DNA of 64,000 nt, taken from the NCBI RefSeq assembly GCF_003589595.1, contig NW_020653750.1, forward strand, positions 194,279 through 258,278, given 5' to 3'. Position 1 is the stretch's first letter. Every line of letters begins with the position of its first letter. A model generated the notes under the pieces. It was not told the origin of the DNA and did not search any database. It was given only the letters and a program-made list of their open reading frames with translations. The translations under genes were made by a program, and so were the position numbers. Source of the stretch: Hyposmocoma kahamanoa (taxonomy: Eukaryota > Arthropoda > Insecta > Lepidoptera > Cosmopterigidae). Shown here in pieces: positions 17,623 through 29,787 of the stretch.

Positions 17623-19324
17623 GAAGATTTTCGCTCGTATCTACATAGTTTGTATAGTCAAACAGCTTCATACTCGGCTTGACTCTGTTAACTGGTCGGA
17701 TACTTTTAAGAACTTGGTTTGTGTGCTTTTAAACTTTTACAGGGCCATATTAAAGATCTTGAGCTACCAGCAAATAACAATGGAATAATTATAAATAAGT
17801 AATTGAAGTTCGATATTAAATGCTGTACTTAGTGTATGAATGTCGAATAAATGTTGGTATTCTTGTTGAATTTTGTTATATGTATTTATTAAATTTTAAT
17901 GCAAGTTATAAACCGCATTTTCATTCATATCCCAGAATAGTCGCCACAAAAAGACGCCGATAAGTTTTCAAATCACTCTTTAATCATTACTCATTCTTAT
18001 TTTCATTCATAATAATCACATAATTATAATTATCTCGATTCACACTTAAAATAAATTTAAAATAAATTAAATGAAAAACACTGCAATAATTTATACGAAA
18101 ATTCAGTCGTTTTATGACATTATTTGATTAGAATTAGTGTACAATCAAATTTATAATAATAGGAATCAGGCACATTATAAATATTAAAACTACACTAATG
18201 AGTCTTGAGAAATTGTTCTCTAAAATGCCGAAGTTTAGGACGAAATGGACAAACTCTCTTACGTGCTGTAATAGAAGAGTATAATAATAATAATCAATTG
18301 ATTCAATAAAATAATAAAACTCGCTTTTGAGCATAATCATCATGGATTAAAAAAACAGTTGCAATTGAGCAATAACAATATGCTTATTCCAAACTTTATT
18401 TCACTTCACGTTTAATTAAAACAATTGAGGCATATTCAGTTTGGGTGAGCAAAGTTGAAGTTAAATTCTAATCACAATAAAATCAGTTTCAAAGCTCAAA
18501 AAGTTTATGGAAATCACTGTTCCACACTAGGGTGCTATTTTAACCTAATCTTTGGTGTGCTGGGTATAATTAAGCCGAACACCTCGACCAAATACTCTGC
18601 TGTAGAGGTATATTGAATATGGAATAAAGAGGTTTTATTTTGTTTAGTAGAGCATTTAGTGTGGTGATCGGTATGCACGGGACAAAGTGATGTGTCGCGG
18701 TAACGCCTTCCTCCTATAACTACGGACGCTGATTAGGTACAAAAATAATTCGCCTATCCAATATAATTAAGACTACTTAACAATTAAGTATAGCGAGGAG
18801 GTCGCTGCAAACAAAAAATGACAACCTCATTATATACACATATAACACTGAGGTTGATATACCTTGATGAACAGAATATCATTTAGAAATCTCACGTTTG
18901 AGTATCCATTTGCAAGAGAACTTAATAGCTCCAAATAGCCTATTAAGTTACGCGTTTACGTTTAGAATGTAGTTTCCTCGGGGTTATATCATAGGTATTG
19001 TTACTGAATTAACACATCTTAGATTGAACGTACAAATTCACGTGTATAAACGTTGGAGCAAGACGAGCCTCCTCAAATTATAACGCTACTTATCGCGAAT
19101 CACACTAAGGTAAATTGACTAGGCGTGTTGTGAGTGTGCCGTCCAGCTGACCGGACTAGGCTATCGAAAATAAATCGACAAAAAAATAATATTGATTTTA
19201 GAAGTAACACTATTCCTTTGGGATATTGTAATTACAATTCATACAAGTTATCTTTCATGGCAGAATAGTGTCGCTTCGTAGCTTAATCCGGCCGGGCAAT
19301 ATGGCGCTTGGTGCGGCGGGGCGG
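17623..19324. other. Intergenic stretch downstream of the rhomboid stop codon
   Basis: AT-rich with no recognisable exon or mobile element. It contains the 3' untranslated region of the rhomboid gene (read leftward from 19324). Candidate minus-strand poly(A) signals (TTTATT on this strand) occur near 18395 and 18635, but nothing lets me choose between them. Confidence 0.4.
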
Positions 19325-22300
19325 TCAGAAGCCGGCGACGTCAGGCGGCGGGTCGGGGGGCATGTAGTGCAGTTCGTCGACTGGCATGCTGAATACGTTG
19401 TACAGCACGGCGAATAACGTGCAGGCTGCGTAAGCACCCAGCGCCGCCCACCAAAGAAGCCGCTCCCACAGCCGCTGCTGTGCGTGCTTCAGCACTAACA
19501 GCCCGATGGTCAGTCCCGCTAATGCGCCCGCTACGTGTGCTGCGTATGATACCGGCGGCGCTTCCTACGATACAAACAAATATCAAAATAATCAAAGCAT
19601 TGTTTTGATTGGCCTTGGTAAACCGTTCGTAAGATCACCTAATATTTTGGTATTTAAACTGCACTAGTACCTAATGTTGCTGCGAATATCCTAGTCTAGA
19701 TAAAATACTAAAACTTCACTATGTCGATTTCTATCCTCACCTTAGTATATCTCGCGTGCACAGCGAAGCCGACGTCGCACGACGCGACGGCCAGTGCCGC
19801 GACTAATCTCACGGCGCCATATCGCATCGCGTGGAAGTTGAGCAGTGCGTTGGCGAGATGCGCGGCTAGTAACGCGTACACGCCGCCTGAAGCACCCGCA
19901 AGGCAAACGTCAGGGTCGAGCACTGACGCTGCAAGAGAGCCTCCCAGAACTCCTGCGAGGTACACCGCGCCGCAGCGTAGAGCACCGTGAACCATCTCTA
20001 GAGGTAGACCCACCTATGAGTAAAATCAAAATACAAAATGAGACATATTTTTACCACTACCTACAATAAGACTACGTATGTGCCTATATGGTTTGACATA
20101 ATATAGTTCCAGAAATCAGAATAAATGGTAGGAATGTTATAATTATTAATACGAACACTTAGAAAAATTTCTTCGATCCGGCCGGATTCGAACCAACGTC
20201 TCCTAGCAAACCGTGCCAGACGCTATGCCAACTAAGCCACGGAACGAACCAGAGGACACTCACAAATTATTCTGTGCTTGTTGTCGGATCCTTGTATTTG
20301 GTTTTTCAACTTTTTTTATAAATAAGCAATACTTGACCAAATGAAAAGACGCGTGATGCGAATGAAGCTTCATACTTGATACTTGTCTTTTAATTTTGTC
20401 GAATGTTACTTATTTGACAGTAATTGTTTCGGACGGAGATCGAGAGTAGACCCCCTGTACCACCGGATCTCAATGATACAATATTATGATGTTATTGAAA
20501 ATACTAAGACGTTATGGGTAAATTGGCGTGATGATATAGAAAATACACCATCTAAATAGAAGTCTGTTAAAATTTCGTCATAATTTAATTTAGTATTTAT
20601 TTAATTTAATATTCGTTATAATTATTCATCTTTGTAGTAACATTAGAACAAACTAGTGGAGTAATTTCACAAAAAAATAATTGAATATTGATTCAATAAA
20701 ACTTTAATGGTAGGAATGTTTAGTATTGCAAGCTTACTGCAAGTTGCACGAGCAGGTTGAAGGCGAGGTGCAGCCAGCCGGCGTGCACAACACTGTAGGT
20801 GAGGAACCGCCAGAGCTCCTTCCGCCGATCGGGCCGGTAGACGAGCGGCGAGTCCACGGGCACGGGACCTGCCGTCGCCGCTACTCCGCCTGAACCCCAA
20901 GCATACCATGCGAACACGCCCAGCTACAACAACAAAAAAAAATGTTATAAAACCTAGGCTACCATAGTAAGAATAGAGAAGCCACCGATTTATGTTGACA
21001 TGTGAATTGAGTCTGGCTGGTCTTCTGCAAGATAATAACATTTACAGAAATCATTGTCCTGCAACAATAAATAGTGATAAACTAATTTAACTGAGTAAGA
21101 AAACTAATATCGTATTTCGTCGAATCCCTATTGACATTATTCTATCTTAGTAAGTAGCAGAGGCGGTTCGTCCTAAGGAGCGCTGGTGCAGTGAACTCCC
21201 ACTCCTATCCAACCCACCAAAATAAATTTATTAATTATGCTTTCATATTATATTAGTAACCGCAGTATTTTTTTTTTATTAATGAACGACAGACATACAA
21301 TTAGATTTTTAACTTTCTCTTTAATATAGTATAGCATACTGACCCTTGAGTGGAGCGCTTCGCGATGCGCTCCTATGAACCGACATTGTTTACAAAATTC
21401 AGTACTGAATTCTATGAGTGCGAAAAAGAAATTTCTAAATGGCGCGACACGTGAAACAAAAGATTAGTATGAGGAAATTTAAGCAAGATTTGAGCGGCGC
21501 TCCGCGCAAATAAGCAAACCGTATTTTTTTGGCGCGCATTTTATGTGTTGTAAAATTTCTTATTATTCAATCGTTGTTAAGAAGCGTAGTGTTGTTTAGT
21601 GGCATTGTTTAAAATGGAAAACTATAATGTGACTTTCATTTTTTATTTAAAATATGTATAGGTAAGTGAACTCCTACTGGAATCCCCCACGAGCCGCCTC
21701 TGCTAAATAGCGATAACTTTTTAATGAAGCAGACTGTTTCATTCAAGTCCAATAAACATCCTTGGACTGAGATTTACGTAGCCAGTGACCTGATTCATTA
21801 TTCATGGAGGAAAATCCGTTACCAGAAATCTACGTGTGGCTTATTGCTTATCTATATAGCAGAGCGCATCAGCGCCTTTACAGAATGGGTGTGCGGTGAA
21901 TCAACGTGTGACGAGTGTGCCGCTCGCAATACGTTTCAAGTCGAACCAATTGTAATGATTAACGTAAACCGTTTGTTTGTGCGGATGTGAAATCCGCAAT
22001 TACACTTTTTAATTAACCGAGTAACTGTAGCGTGTATCGAACGGTGCTAGTAGAAAGTGATGCTCTGCACGCTCGGCTATAGTCAAAAGCCCAAATCTGG
22101 TCTCAATCACCTTGAAATATGATGCGCTTTACGGTTTATACGCTATTGATTTCATAGCCATTCGTTTCAAACAACTTGCGGATATTGGATACGACATTGG
22201 GTTTCAAATAGCAGTGGAAATGGTTTAGTTGTTACTTGTTCCGTGTATCTTAATAAATAAACTATTGCGTAACTTGTGGCATTTGTTATTATTACTATTA

Positions 22301-23429
22301 CATTTATTGTACCTACATGTAAAGTGAAAGTGTAGAAAATGAACCGATATTTTATTAAAGTACAAAATAATTACCAGTACTAACCTCTAGTAAAGTGACA
22401 CAGATAATGAAGAGCGGTGGTGGGCAGCAGGTATACCTCTCTTGGTAGTATTTTCGCTCCCGCTCCTCAGGAAGCACCTCCATCGCCACTAAGTGCACCA
22501 TCCTGTGTACAATAAAAATAACACCTTTGTTAATTTCTCTATTATTTATTCAATACTCGTTTTCCTGACTTAAACATTTTTTATCCTGTTTGTTCTCAAG
22601 AGCCAAACACAAAACAATAGGCACTATATTCAGGCTAAGTTATTTATGAATGAAACTAATGGTAGAATGAGTGTAAAGAAAATATATGGAATTGTTTGCC
22701 TCTTCTACAAGCATAGAGTAACTATCTGATAGTTTATCCTAAATGATTTCGTGGTTAGATAAAAGGTAGGAATTCTGAGAAAAGTGAAAACTTTCTCATG
22801 TTTAACTAGAAAAGTGAAGTGTGTATTGGGCATTACCTAAGGGTAATCTTGGTCAATTAACTTACGTTTACAAAGCTATTTTCTATTTAATAGTAATTTA
22901 TTAACTTTTTTATTGAACGAAGCACAACACATGTCAGCGTGACACGACAGACAACATAAAAAACACTTTTAGCAACAATAGATACAAGACTAGAATTTAC
23001 AGTTTTCACTAAAATTTAACGTTTACGAAATAATTTTGAAACCATAATTTTGATTTCAAAAATTAAACAGAATACAATTACATTTTGCAATTACATTTTA
23101 GGTTTCTACATCGTTAAGTGAAAATTTTACTTAGTGAAAATGAGGTAAAAAGTTATTAATGACAAGTTGAAACACACCTGATTTTACATTATCAATCTTT
23201 TTGGTTGCTCGTTATTACAATTTATTGTTTACATTACCGTAAATGATAGCCATCTCTTTCTTTCGCCTAATTGCAAAAACGATTGTATGAAACAAGGCTC
23301 TTAGTTAAAAACTGACCTGGCAAATAATGTGGGGTCTTCAAGCAGCAGATGGAAGTCGTTTTCGGAGCAAACTTCGCGGTCGCGCTGATGTACCGCGCAT
23401 CTATAGCTGCGCGTACGCTTGCCGCTCAT
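19325..23429 (-). CDS. Rhomboid-family intramembrane serine protease (Rho/Stet/RHBDL type), five coding exons
   Basis: Rhomboids cut membrane-anchored proteins inside the membrane; in flies Rhomboid releases EGF-type ligands in the secretory pathway. Exons on the minus strand: 23429-23317, 22502-22385, 20923-20738, 20013-19741 and 19564-19325 (stop). All introns are GT-AG with compatible phases, giving 309 residues. Key features: YTCCPPPLFIICVTLLELG (first membrane segment, near residue 65), ELWRFLTYSVVHAGWLHLAF with W115-R116 and H124/H129/N133 (HxxxxHxxxN), catalytic Ser181 in CLAGASGGVYALL, and catalytic His240 in SYAAHVAGALAG. Six to seven hydrophobic segments fit the secretase class. The N-terminus is short (about 60 cytosolic residues), and the start ATG directly follows an AG acceptor, so a 5' non-coding exon is likely upstream. 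Which insect paralogue (rho, stet, ru) it is cannot be decided here. Introns hold a hAT-type MITE and a SINE. Confidence 0.93.
20130..20705. repeat. tRNA-derived SINE family copy in a rhomboid intron
   Basis: It starts ATAATTATTAATACGAACAC, then CTTCGATCCGGCCGGATTCG (reverse B box), a CAACTAAGCCACGGAACGAA reverse A-box block and a GTCGGATCCTTGTATTTGG block. It ends near 20700 with AACAAACTAGTGGAGTAATT in the orientation opposite to the copies at 53 kb. The middle (about 20320-20580) differs from those copies, so this is a rearranged or composite copy. Confidence 0.65.
21158..21702. mobile_element. hAT-type non-autonomous element in a rhomboid intron
   Basis: Terminal inverted repeats CAGAGGCGG[T/C]TCGT and ACGAGCCGCCTCTG sit at 21158 and 21702. 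Flanking octamers GTAAGTAG (21150-21157) and CTAAATAG (21703-21710) agree at six of eight bases, like an aged 8-bp duplication. CAG at the tip and 8-bp duplication are hallmarks of hAT elements. Inside there are only GC-rich hexamers of GCGCTCC type and AT-rich DNA, with no transposase. Confidence 0.75.
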
Positions 23430-23482
23430 CTGAAACAACCATTATACAATTTTCGATGAACACTTATACAAACTTAACTTAA

Positions 23483-23700
23483 CTGCCTCCGTGGCCGAAC
23501 GGTTACCATGACGACTGCCACGCAGCGGTCCCAGGTTCGATTCCCGGGCTGCGAAAAATATTTGTATGGTCTACATTTATTTCTCTCGTTAGTTTGGGTG
23601 TAATTTGTGATTGTCTATGTGTGTGTCCATGGCACCCGCGACACAGGGTCTCCCTATGTTCAGTGTGTGCGTTATTATTTATTTATTTATTTATTTAAAG
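23483..23700 (+). repeat. tRNA-derived SINE with (TTAT)n tail, copy 1
   Basis: The head CCGTGGCCGAACGGTTACC (A box of Ser/Leu-tRNA type) and GGTTCGATTCCCGGGCTGCG (B box) are followed by a non-tRNA body with GTGATTGTCTATGTGTGTGT, ATGGCACCCGCGACACAGGG and a TTATTATTTATTTATT tail. A second copy in the same orientation is at 37408-37640. The long unrelated body and the tail show it is a SINE, not a tRNA gene. Confidence 0.8.
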
Positions 23701-26530
23701 GTAACCCTTTTATCGCAAGATCGCAGTCTTAGAATAATTTAAAGCTCGTACTCGAACAGGTAATCTGGTTTACACTTCTAAGTGTAAGTAGGTAAGATTT
23801 TTCCAGGTGGGGTATGTATAAGAAAACTATTCAAACTATTATGTAGAATTTATTTGTGTAAGTATGACTGTAGTCTGTCGCTATTCCATGTCTAATAGGT
23901 TAGGTGACTTAAAATCACTGTGGAGGTAGGTACGTTTTAAGATTTAAAATATAGGCTTATACTTAATAATTATAATTTACAAAAAGTACCTACATGAACG
24001 AGTTATTGTTTTTGTATCTTCTAATGTAGATGTGATTAAGTTTTACACCTACTTCCAAAAATAACAAACCATTCGAAATCATTATTACGTTGTCCGATGT
24101 GCTTCCAATGTTACTGTCTTTTAACTTCCTAACTATGCTTTTTCATAGTTCCAAAGTAAGCACTGTACGACAAAGTAGCTTTTTAACAATTTTAAGTTGG
24201 ACTCTAACTTCTAAGCCGAATACTTACCCATATATTTACATGCATTTTAATTTCAGCCAGTAGATACAAATTTTCAAACCATTTACAATACAATTTGGTT
24301 GTTTTGTCGCTAGATGTGAGATAGCAATCATCGAAAATAGTATGCCCAGGGTTCTTATGATGTGCAATTTAAAACAACGAATTTTGATAAGTACTTCTGG
24401 CGTGAGAATAACATTGTTTCTGGTGATATTTTTGTAGTGCCAAAAACTTTTGATGTTATCATATTTTATACATGAAACAATAAAACGAAATGAGTATTGT
24501 TATTGTCTTTCACAGTTTCATTGGTTTGAGAACTAGCGCTTTAGTCGCGGACGGATTTATGTGTCGCGGCGAGTCGCCCGACGACGCGACAGGCGGGCTT
24601 GGCACGGTTCCAACGCCTATCGACCCCAAAGTTACAGGGTTGTCTGCTTATTTATTCAGTTTCAGTGTAAGGGAATTCCCAGGAAAAATGTTCTAATTAT
24701 TTTAATCAGAATAAAGTCAACGTGTTTAAAAAATAATAATCTCGTACGTAGTAATAAAAAACCGACCTCAAAAGTCATTCATCCCCTAGTTTGCCATCCT
24801 TAGCGGTGGAATATTTTCTCGAAACTTAAATGGGACCACTACTGAGACGCCATCACAGGTCTTTCCAACAAAAAAGAATCATCAAAATCGGTTCACAAAT
24901 GGCGAGAAGCTATCGCGTAACATTCATACAAAAAGAAAACATCCAGTCGAATTGAGAACCTCCTCCTTTTTTGACGTCATTTAAAAACAGGTGAATTTCA
25001 TCCCATTCAGTCCAATCAAGAATGAATTGATTTCGATACTTATTAATTGTCTTAATAACTAACAGCCTCATTAGCGTTAGGTTACAATTAATAAATAAAA
25101 GAAAAACTTATTTAGTTCCTGTACAGTCAAGAGCACATCAAGCTTGACATTTTGGATTTGAGCCGTTCTTATTGTAAGCACCGTATAGAATAGAATTAAC
25201 GTGCTCTTAACCCTGTATAAAAATGATGGATGTTTGAAAATTACATCCCTCCACACCTGCTACAATATTGAAGGATAAGTTCCTACGTTATTCCACTTCT
25301 CCCATATTGTAGTCATGAGTTATTGAAAGGGCCAGTTACCACACTTGTCGACTCGGAATAAATATGTGTATTTAGCTGGGAAAAGTTTAAAGTCTATGCT
25401 ATGACATCGAAAAAGACGTTGCGTGTTTTGTTTCCACTCGGACCGTCGAAGCGAAATGCGCATCTTATTCGCTCTTATTGCATGCACATAAAGTTTTTTC
25501 TGACCGGCTTTACTCCCTTGCCATAAATTATGAACAATATAGAGTGTTTCATTTATTAATGTCACGGTTTATTGTATGTAAGTAGTAAATTAATATCTAC
25601 TCATTCAATATTGCCGTCCTTGAGATACTTGCCGTTCTTCATCGATATTTTAAAAAAAACCTTGTAACTTAGGTCAAGGCATTTGTAAACAAAATACTTC
25701 CTGTCTAGAGTTGATTAGAACGCTATCCGACTTATGTGTATGCATAATAAATAACTTTAGTTTTACGTATTATCCTGTAACTTTACTATTAGGTACATGA
25801 AAAATGACAAAGAAAATTTTTTTTTTCAATTGGCATGCCACAATGATTTTATGTTTGGCAGATCGAGAATCAACTCAAGCAAACTATCGACGTTTTTTTA
25901 TAATTAGCGCCTAACTGTTAAGAGGGTGTAAATCATAAATTAATAAGAACTATACGCGACTAATATATAGTGGGTTGGGACGACGGTAAGTGGCTTAGCG
26001 CGGGTGGGCGGTGGCGGTGAACGGCTGGCCAAGATCGCGATGCCGAAGCCTCCCAGACTGCCGCATTGTCTCCCCAGTCGTTCAACTCCGATTCCCACGA
26101 GACTGCGAAATGTCCAATGCCAAAATCCAAACGCAAATAGCCTAGACGCGCCGCAGACGCTGGCTAAATCTGTCGTCGCAACAATCCCCACGTCTAATTT
26201 AGACGATATGTGAAATAACACGTTCAGATTAAACTTGTCCAGTATCAAACACCGCGATTATACATCGGTTAAAAACACCAACCTATTTTTGTTACAATTC
26301 TAGGCCACTGTCTACTATCACGTTCACTTCATTAACCCATTTTGTAGCGTGACCTACTATCCTTGATCCTCACCAATACGTAGATTTTTGTTAAAGAGTA
26401 CCCAACTGCGCCATTACATTATCAAGTGCGAAGTTGTTATTTAGATGTGATTTTTTTTTATAATAATACGTGACGGGACGAACAAGTAGTAAGTCGTATA
26501 AGTAAGTTGTATTTCGAAGGTGCAGGTTAC
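23701..26530. other. Region upstream of rhomboid: no gene seen
   Basis: AT-rich background with two GC-richer patches. 24530-24640 contains CGCGGACGGATTTATG and GCGAGTCGCCCGACGACGCG and is open for short stretches on both strands. 25975-26180 contains GGGTGGGCGGTGGCGG. Neither has splice signals or protein similarity that I trust. They may be non-coding leader exons or regulatory DNA of the rhomboid gene. Confidence 0.35.
24755..24980. repeat. Dispersed 'AAACCGAC...GGTTCTCAATTCGAC' repeat
   Basis: The stretch from AAAAACCGACCTCAAAAG through CATCAAAATCGGTTCACAA to AACCTCCTCCTTTTTTGACG is a sequence type I know as very common in moth genomes. A short related end, ACAACCTCCTCCTTTTTTGA with AGTCGGTTAAAA, lies at 41718-41757. 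The class is not certain. Confidence 0.6.
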
Positions 26531-26539
26531 TGTAGAGTG

Positions 26540-26720
26540 CATTGTCGTTTGGTGGCGAGGATCGGTGGGCGCTTAGATGGTGGGTCGCACACAGACAGCG
26601 GCGGCGGCATCGGCGAGCGTGGGCGCCGCGTGACTCACGCCGACATCCGACACGTCCGATTCGTATCCGGAACCACTAACTAGGCACTATTGCCATTGCT
26701 CGTCAAACGAGCGCACGGGC
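26540..26720. promoter_or_regulatory. CpG-rich island upstream of rhomboid, candidate promoter or first exon
   Basis: A sharp GC- and CpG-rich patch in AT-rich DNA: GTGGCGAGGATCGGTGGGCG, a GACAGCGGCGGCGGCATCGG block, CGTGGGCGCCGCGTGACTCA and GACACGTCCGATTCG. On the minus strand it contains GGCGTGAGTCACG, which could act as a 5' donor for a non-coding first exon of the rhomboid gene (the coding ATG at 23429 directly follows an acceptor). This is position-based inference only. Confidence 0.3.
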
Positions 26721-29164
26721 CTACGCGACATATTACTCATTTCAATAACTTGTGTTCTCATTCATGACTTATGTAGTTTGCGAAACTTATGTAAAATAAG
26801 GAGAGAGGAGTATACATCCTCGTAAGTTACAATATTTTGCAAGAAAATAGTGGTGTTTCACACACCGGGAAAAATAAAATAAAATTTGAGTAATGAATGT
26901 ACTCCACATAATAGTACTCTAAATGTTTACAATATTACATATTTTTGCTTTTAGCCTGTTAATAAAAGTTGATAAAATAACACGTAGGTACGTGTATGGG
27001 AGCTGATTTATTGGCCGGTGACTTATGGCCACCTACGCTCGAATAGATCGCTGTGGCTATATGAATGGAATGGTATAATTGATTTTCTTGTTTAGTTCAT
27101 TCACTTGTATTATTCATTTGAACCTTATAAATATTTAAAGCTCCAATGACATGAATAACAATTGAAATGTACACTAAAATTATTAAAGAAGAAACGTGTA
27201 TTTGTATGTTTATTTATTTGTTTCACAACGCAATCCTCAGTATACATCAATATCGCTTTTCACATCGTTTACGCCAATATTGTCCCAAGTTAATTATCGT
27301 GGAGAAATTAATAAATGTTCTAACGGGAAATCAAGACAATTAAAGCATTCTTTGTCAGATAAAAATCTCGATTCCTCTACACTCCATTCTGTGCTTTCGC
27401 TAGAGAATAATGACTTCTTCAAGGGAATCCGCTGCGCTCGACAGGGGGTTTTATCTAAATCTAGCATATTAATGTTAGATTTAGTATAGTGAAGTGATGT
27501 GCCGGTCACGTGAACGCTGGGAGCGTTCCCACGCGCCCACCTCCGCACTATTATGTTCTAATCTTTTCCAGTCTTTCCATTATTGTGATGCCGTGAAAGT
27601 ACACCATACGTTTTGCAAGCGGGAAGCAAAAGTATTGCGGAATTCAACTATCTACCTATTCAGAAAACGCTATTAACGTGCATACACATTATTATATTCC
27701 ATTTGGTCTTTATTTATCCAAATTGGATTCGAGTTACATGCAAGATTAAAATCAAATCAATAAATTCATAAAATTTGTATAAAGTTTATTGGGGTTATTT
27801 GAATTGATCCTACCGGTGACTGGTACATTACGATGGCAAACCGTGGGTAGCCGTTCCTTCCTGCCAGAACTTCCGCTTGTAACCGCATTCCCAATGCTGT
27901 GGCGATGTTAGCCAGGTATTGAGTCTACCTACTTAATTTGTATCATGATTCATGGCCGGATTCATTTTCCGAATGACCTTCACAATTCTGCATTTATCCG
28001 ATTTGTGAATGGAATGCGCTGTTGCGTCTGCTACTGTAGCGCACGCGTCTGTCCCAGCGGTAACATGTTCCAACTAGTCACGAAGTAGGGTTCTTATGTA
28101 TCATCATCATCATTATCAGTTTTTGTTTGCCCTACAACCAGCTCTAAGTTTAATTTCGCAAAAACTATTAAGCGTGGCTAATTTTGTAATGTAATTGATG
28201 CAGTAACGTTATAATAGACAGTATGTTGGTAAGTTATAGATGAAGTTATAAGTCCAATTTGTTCATAGACTGGATCAAGTCCCAAATTGGTGATATTCGT
28301 CACGTTAAGTAGTGTCGGTATTACCAACATATTTTTACAAAAAGGCTTAACGAATTGAGGCAGTCAATAAAGTTAAAAGTTTTAAGACACTGGTAAAATC
28401 TTGGATAAATTAAAATTGCGTGTGAGAATTTAGTTGCCCGCTATTCTTGCGTTATACATTGCAGAATTTTGTTGCTTTTGTTGATGTGGTGCTGATAATT
28501 TTAATTTTGATTCATTGGCCGTGCATGTCGTTTTGGTGTTCAAAAATTAGTAACACAAGTTTAATCAAATTAAATCGGATAGGTCCGTTACGTGTAATTC
28601 ACGATTTCAGTACATCGAATTAGTTCTATTTCGTTGGTTTCAGAGAGTGCTCATACCGTGAAGTTAGTAGCGGTTGATCTACATAAAAAATAGAGCATAA
28701 ATCAGGCTTCGATTTCCCAGGCGATTATGCACGCTCGTGAGTTACTGAAGAATATTAGAAATGTTCAGTCCATAGTTTGCTAACAATGTGGTATATTCAA
28801 TGGAATAGGATACAAAAATCCAATTTTGGTTTTTGTTACCGTGAATTACGTGAACAAATCTGGAATAACTTTCCAATAGTTATCGTGCTTTCCAACAATA
28901 CCCAAATTTGGTGAAAAGAAAACAAATTTTTGGTCACGTTTCACGTTAAAATACAGTGTTTCCGTGCCTTACTTGTTGGTGGTCATTTTTTATATGTGAC
29001 TTATAAACGTCGAAGAGAAACTCGATTTTTATTAAATATCGATTTTCTTTTATTCTATTATAAAAAGCGATTTAGGATTTTATTTTAGAATAATGTAAAA
29101 CTGTGGAACAAATGTAGCAGTATTTGCACATTGTAGATTCATCACTCATATTCATTGTTTTATA
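26721..29164. other. Intergenic stretch without recognisable features
   Basis: AT-rich DNA. 27795-28080 is somewhat richer in GC but has no exon-like structure, and (ATC)n lies near 28102. No coding match on either strand. Confidence 0.35.
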
Positions 29165-29306
29165 TGATTATTGTACAAATCAGGCAAAAAACATACATTT
29201 ATTTATTCTGGTAGCGTTTTGTTTGACCTCAAATAAAACACTACCAAAATGAATATTTGGGTGTTTTTCTCTGATTTATAAATGCCTGATTGTTGGTACA
29301 ATCTAC
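29165..29306. repeat. Short near-palindromic element (~140 bp)
   Basis: Ends GATTATTGTACAAATCAGGC and GCCTGATTGTTGGTACAATC are imperfect inverses. Inner blocks continue the symmetry: TTATTCTGGTAGCGTTTTG against AAAACACTACCAAAATGAA. The whole unit could fold into one long hairpin, as foldback-type MITEs do. Confidence 0.6.
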
Positions 29307-29644
29307 TTTTTTGATACATATTACATTTATATTATTTGGATACGTTTATGCTTATGTATTAGCTGGGTATAAGTTTCATAAATCTTAAATATTCAAAATC
29401 GGCTATTTAACAAAACACATAGGTACATAGGCCAGTTATACAACTAAGACAATTCACCTAGTTTGCGTGGGCATGGTACACCTACGTTTTCGACCATTTT
29501 TTCCTAAGTAAAGTTTGCAATAAGGAACACTATGTGAAATAAAATATATAACCGTGGTTCGCACTTAAATAATTTAGTAAATAAATAAATACATTCTACA
29601 ATTTGATGTGTATTTGTGTACATAATCAATTTAAAATAAAGTTG

Positions 29645-29787
29645 GAAATGAAACTAAAATTTTCAGATCTAAATCGCGTAATATTTTTTTTTAAAACAAA
29701 GTAACGGTTTGGGCCCTTTACAGGTCCAATGATCACGGCCGTCAGCTGTGTAAAAATCGCAAAAACCTAAGAACTCGATATCAGACA
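29645..29787 (+). repeat. Dispersed repeat (family 'GGAAATGAAAC'), copy 2
   Basis: GGAAATGAAACTAAAATTTT, AAATCGCGTAATATT, AACGGTTTGGGCCCTTTACA and the inverted end AAAACCTAAGAACTCGATAT match the copy at 12606 block by block, with point changes. Confidence 0.6.

Noticed and set aside
23488..23560. tRNA gene (Ser/Leu-like A and B boxes), also 37415-37480
   Set aside because: The tRNA-like head is followed by an unrelated conserved body and a short-repeat tail, and the same arrangement recurs, so it is a SINE.
24490..24696. Possible coding exon (VADGFMCRGESPDDATGGLG)
   Set aside because: GC-rich and open in several frames on both strands, but without splice signals in phase and without family features I can name.
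25940..26248. 102-codon minus-strand frame
   Set aside because: An open frame due to a GC-rich patch. The opposite strand is also open, and no domain, signal peptide or splice structure is convincing.
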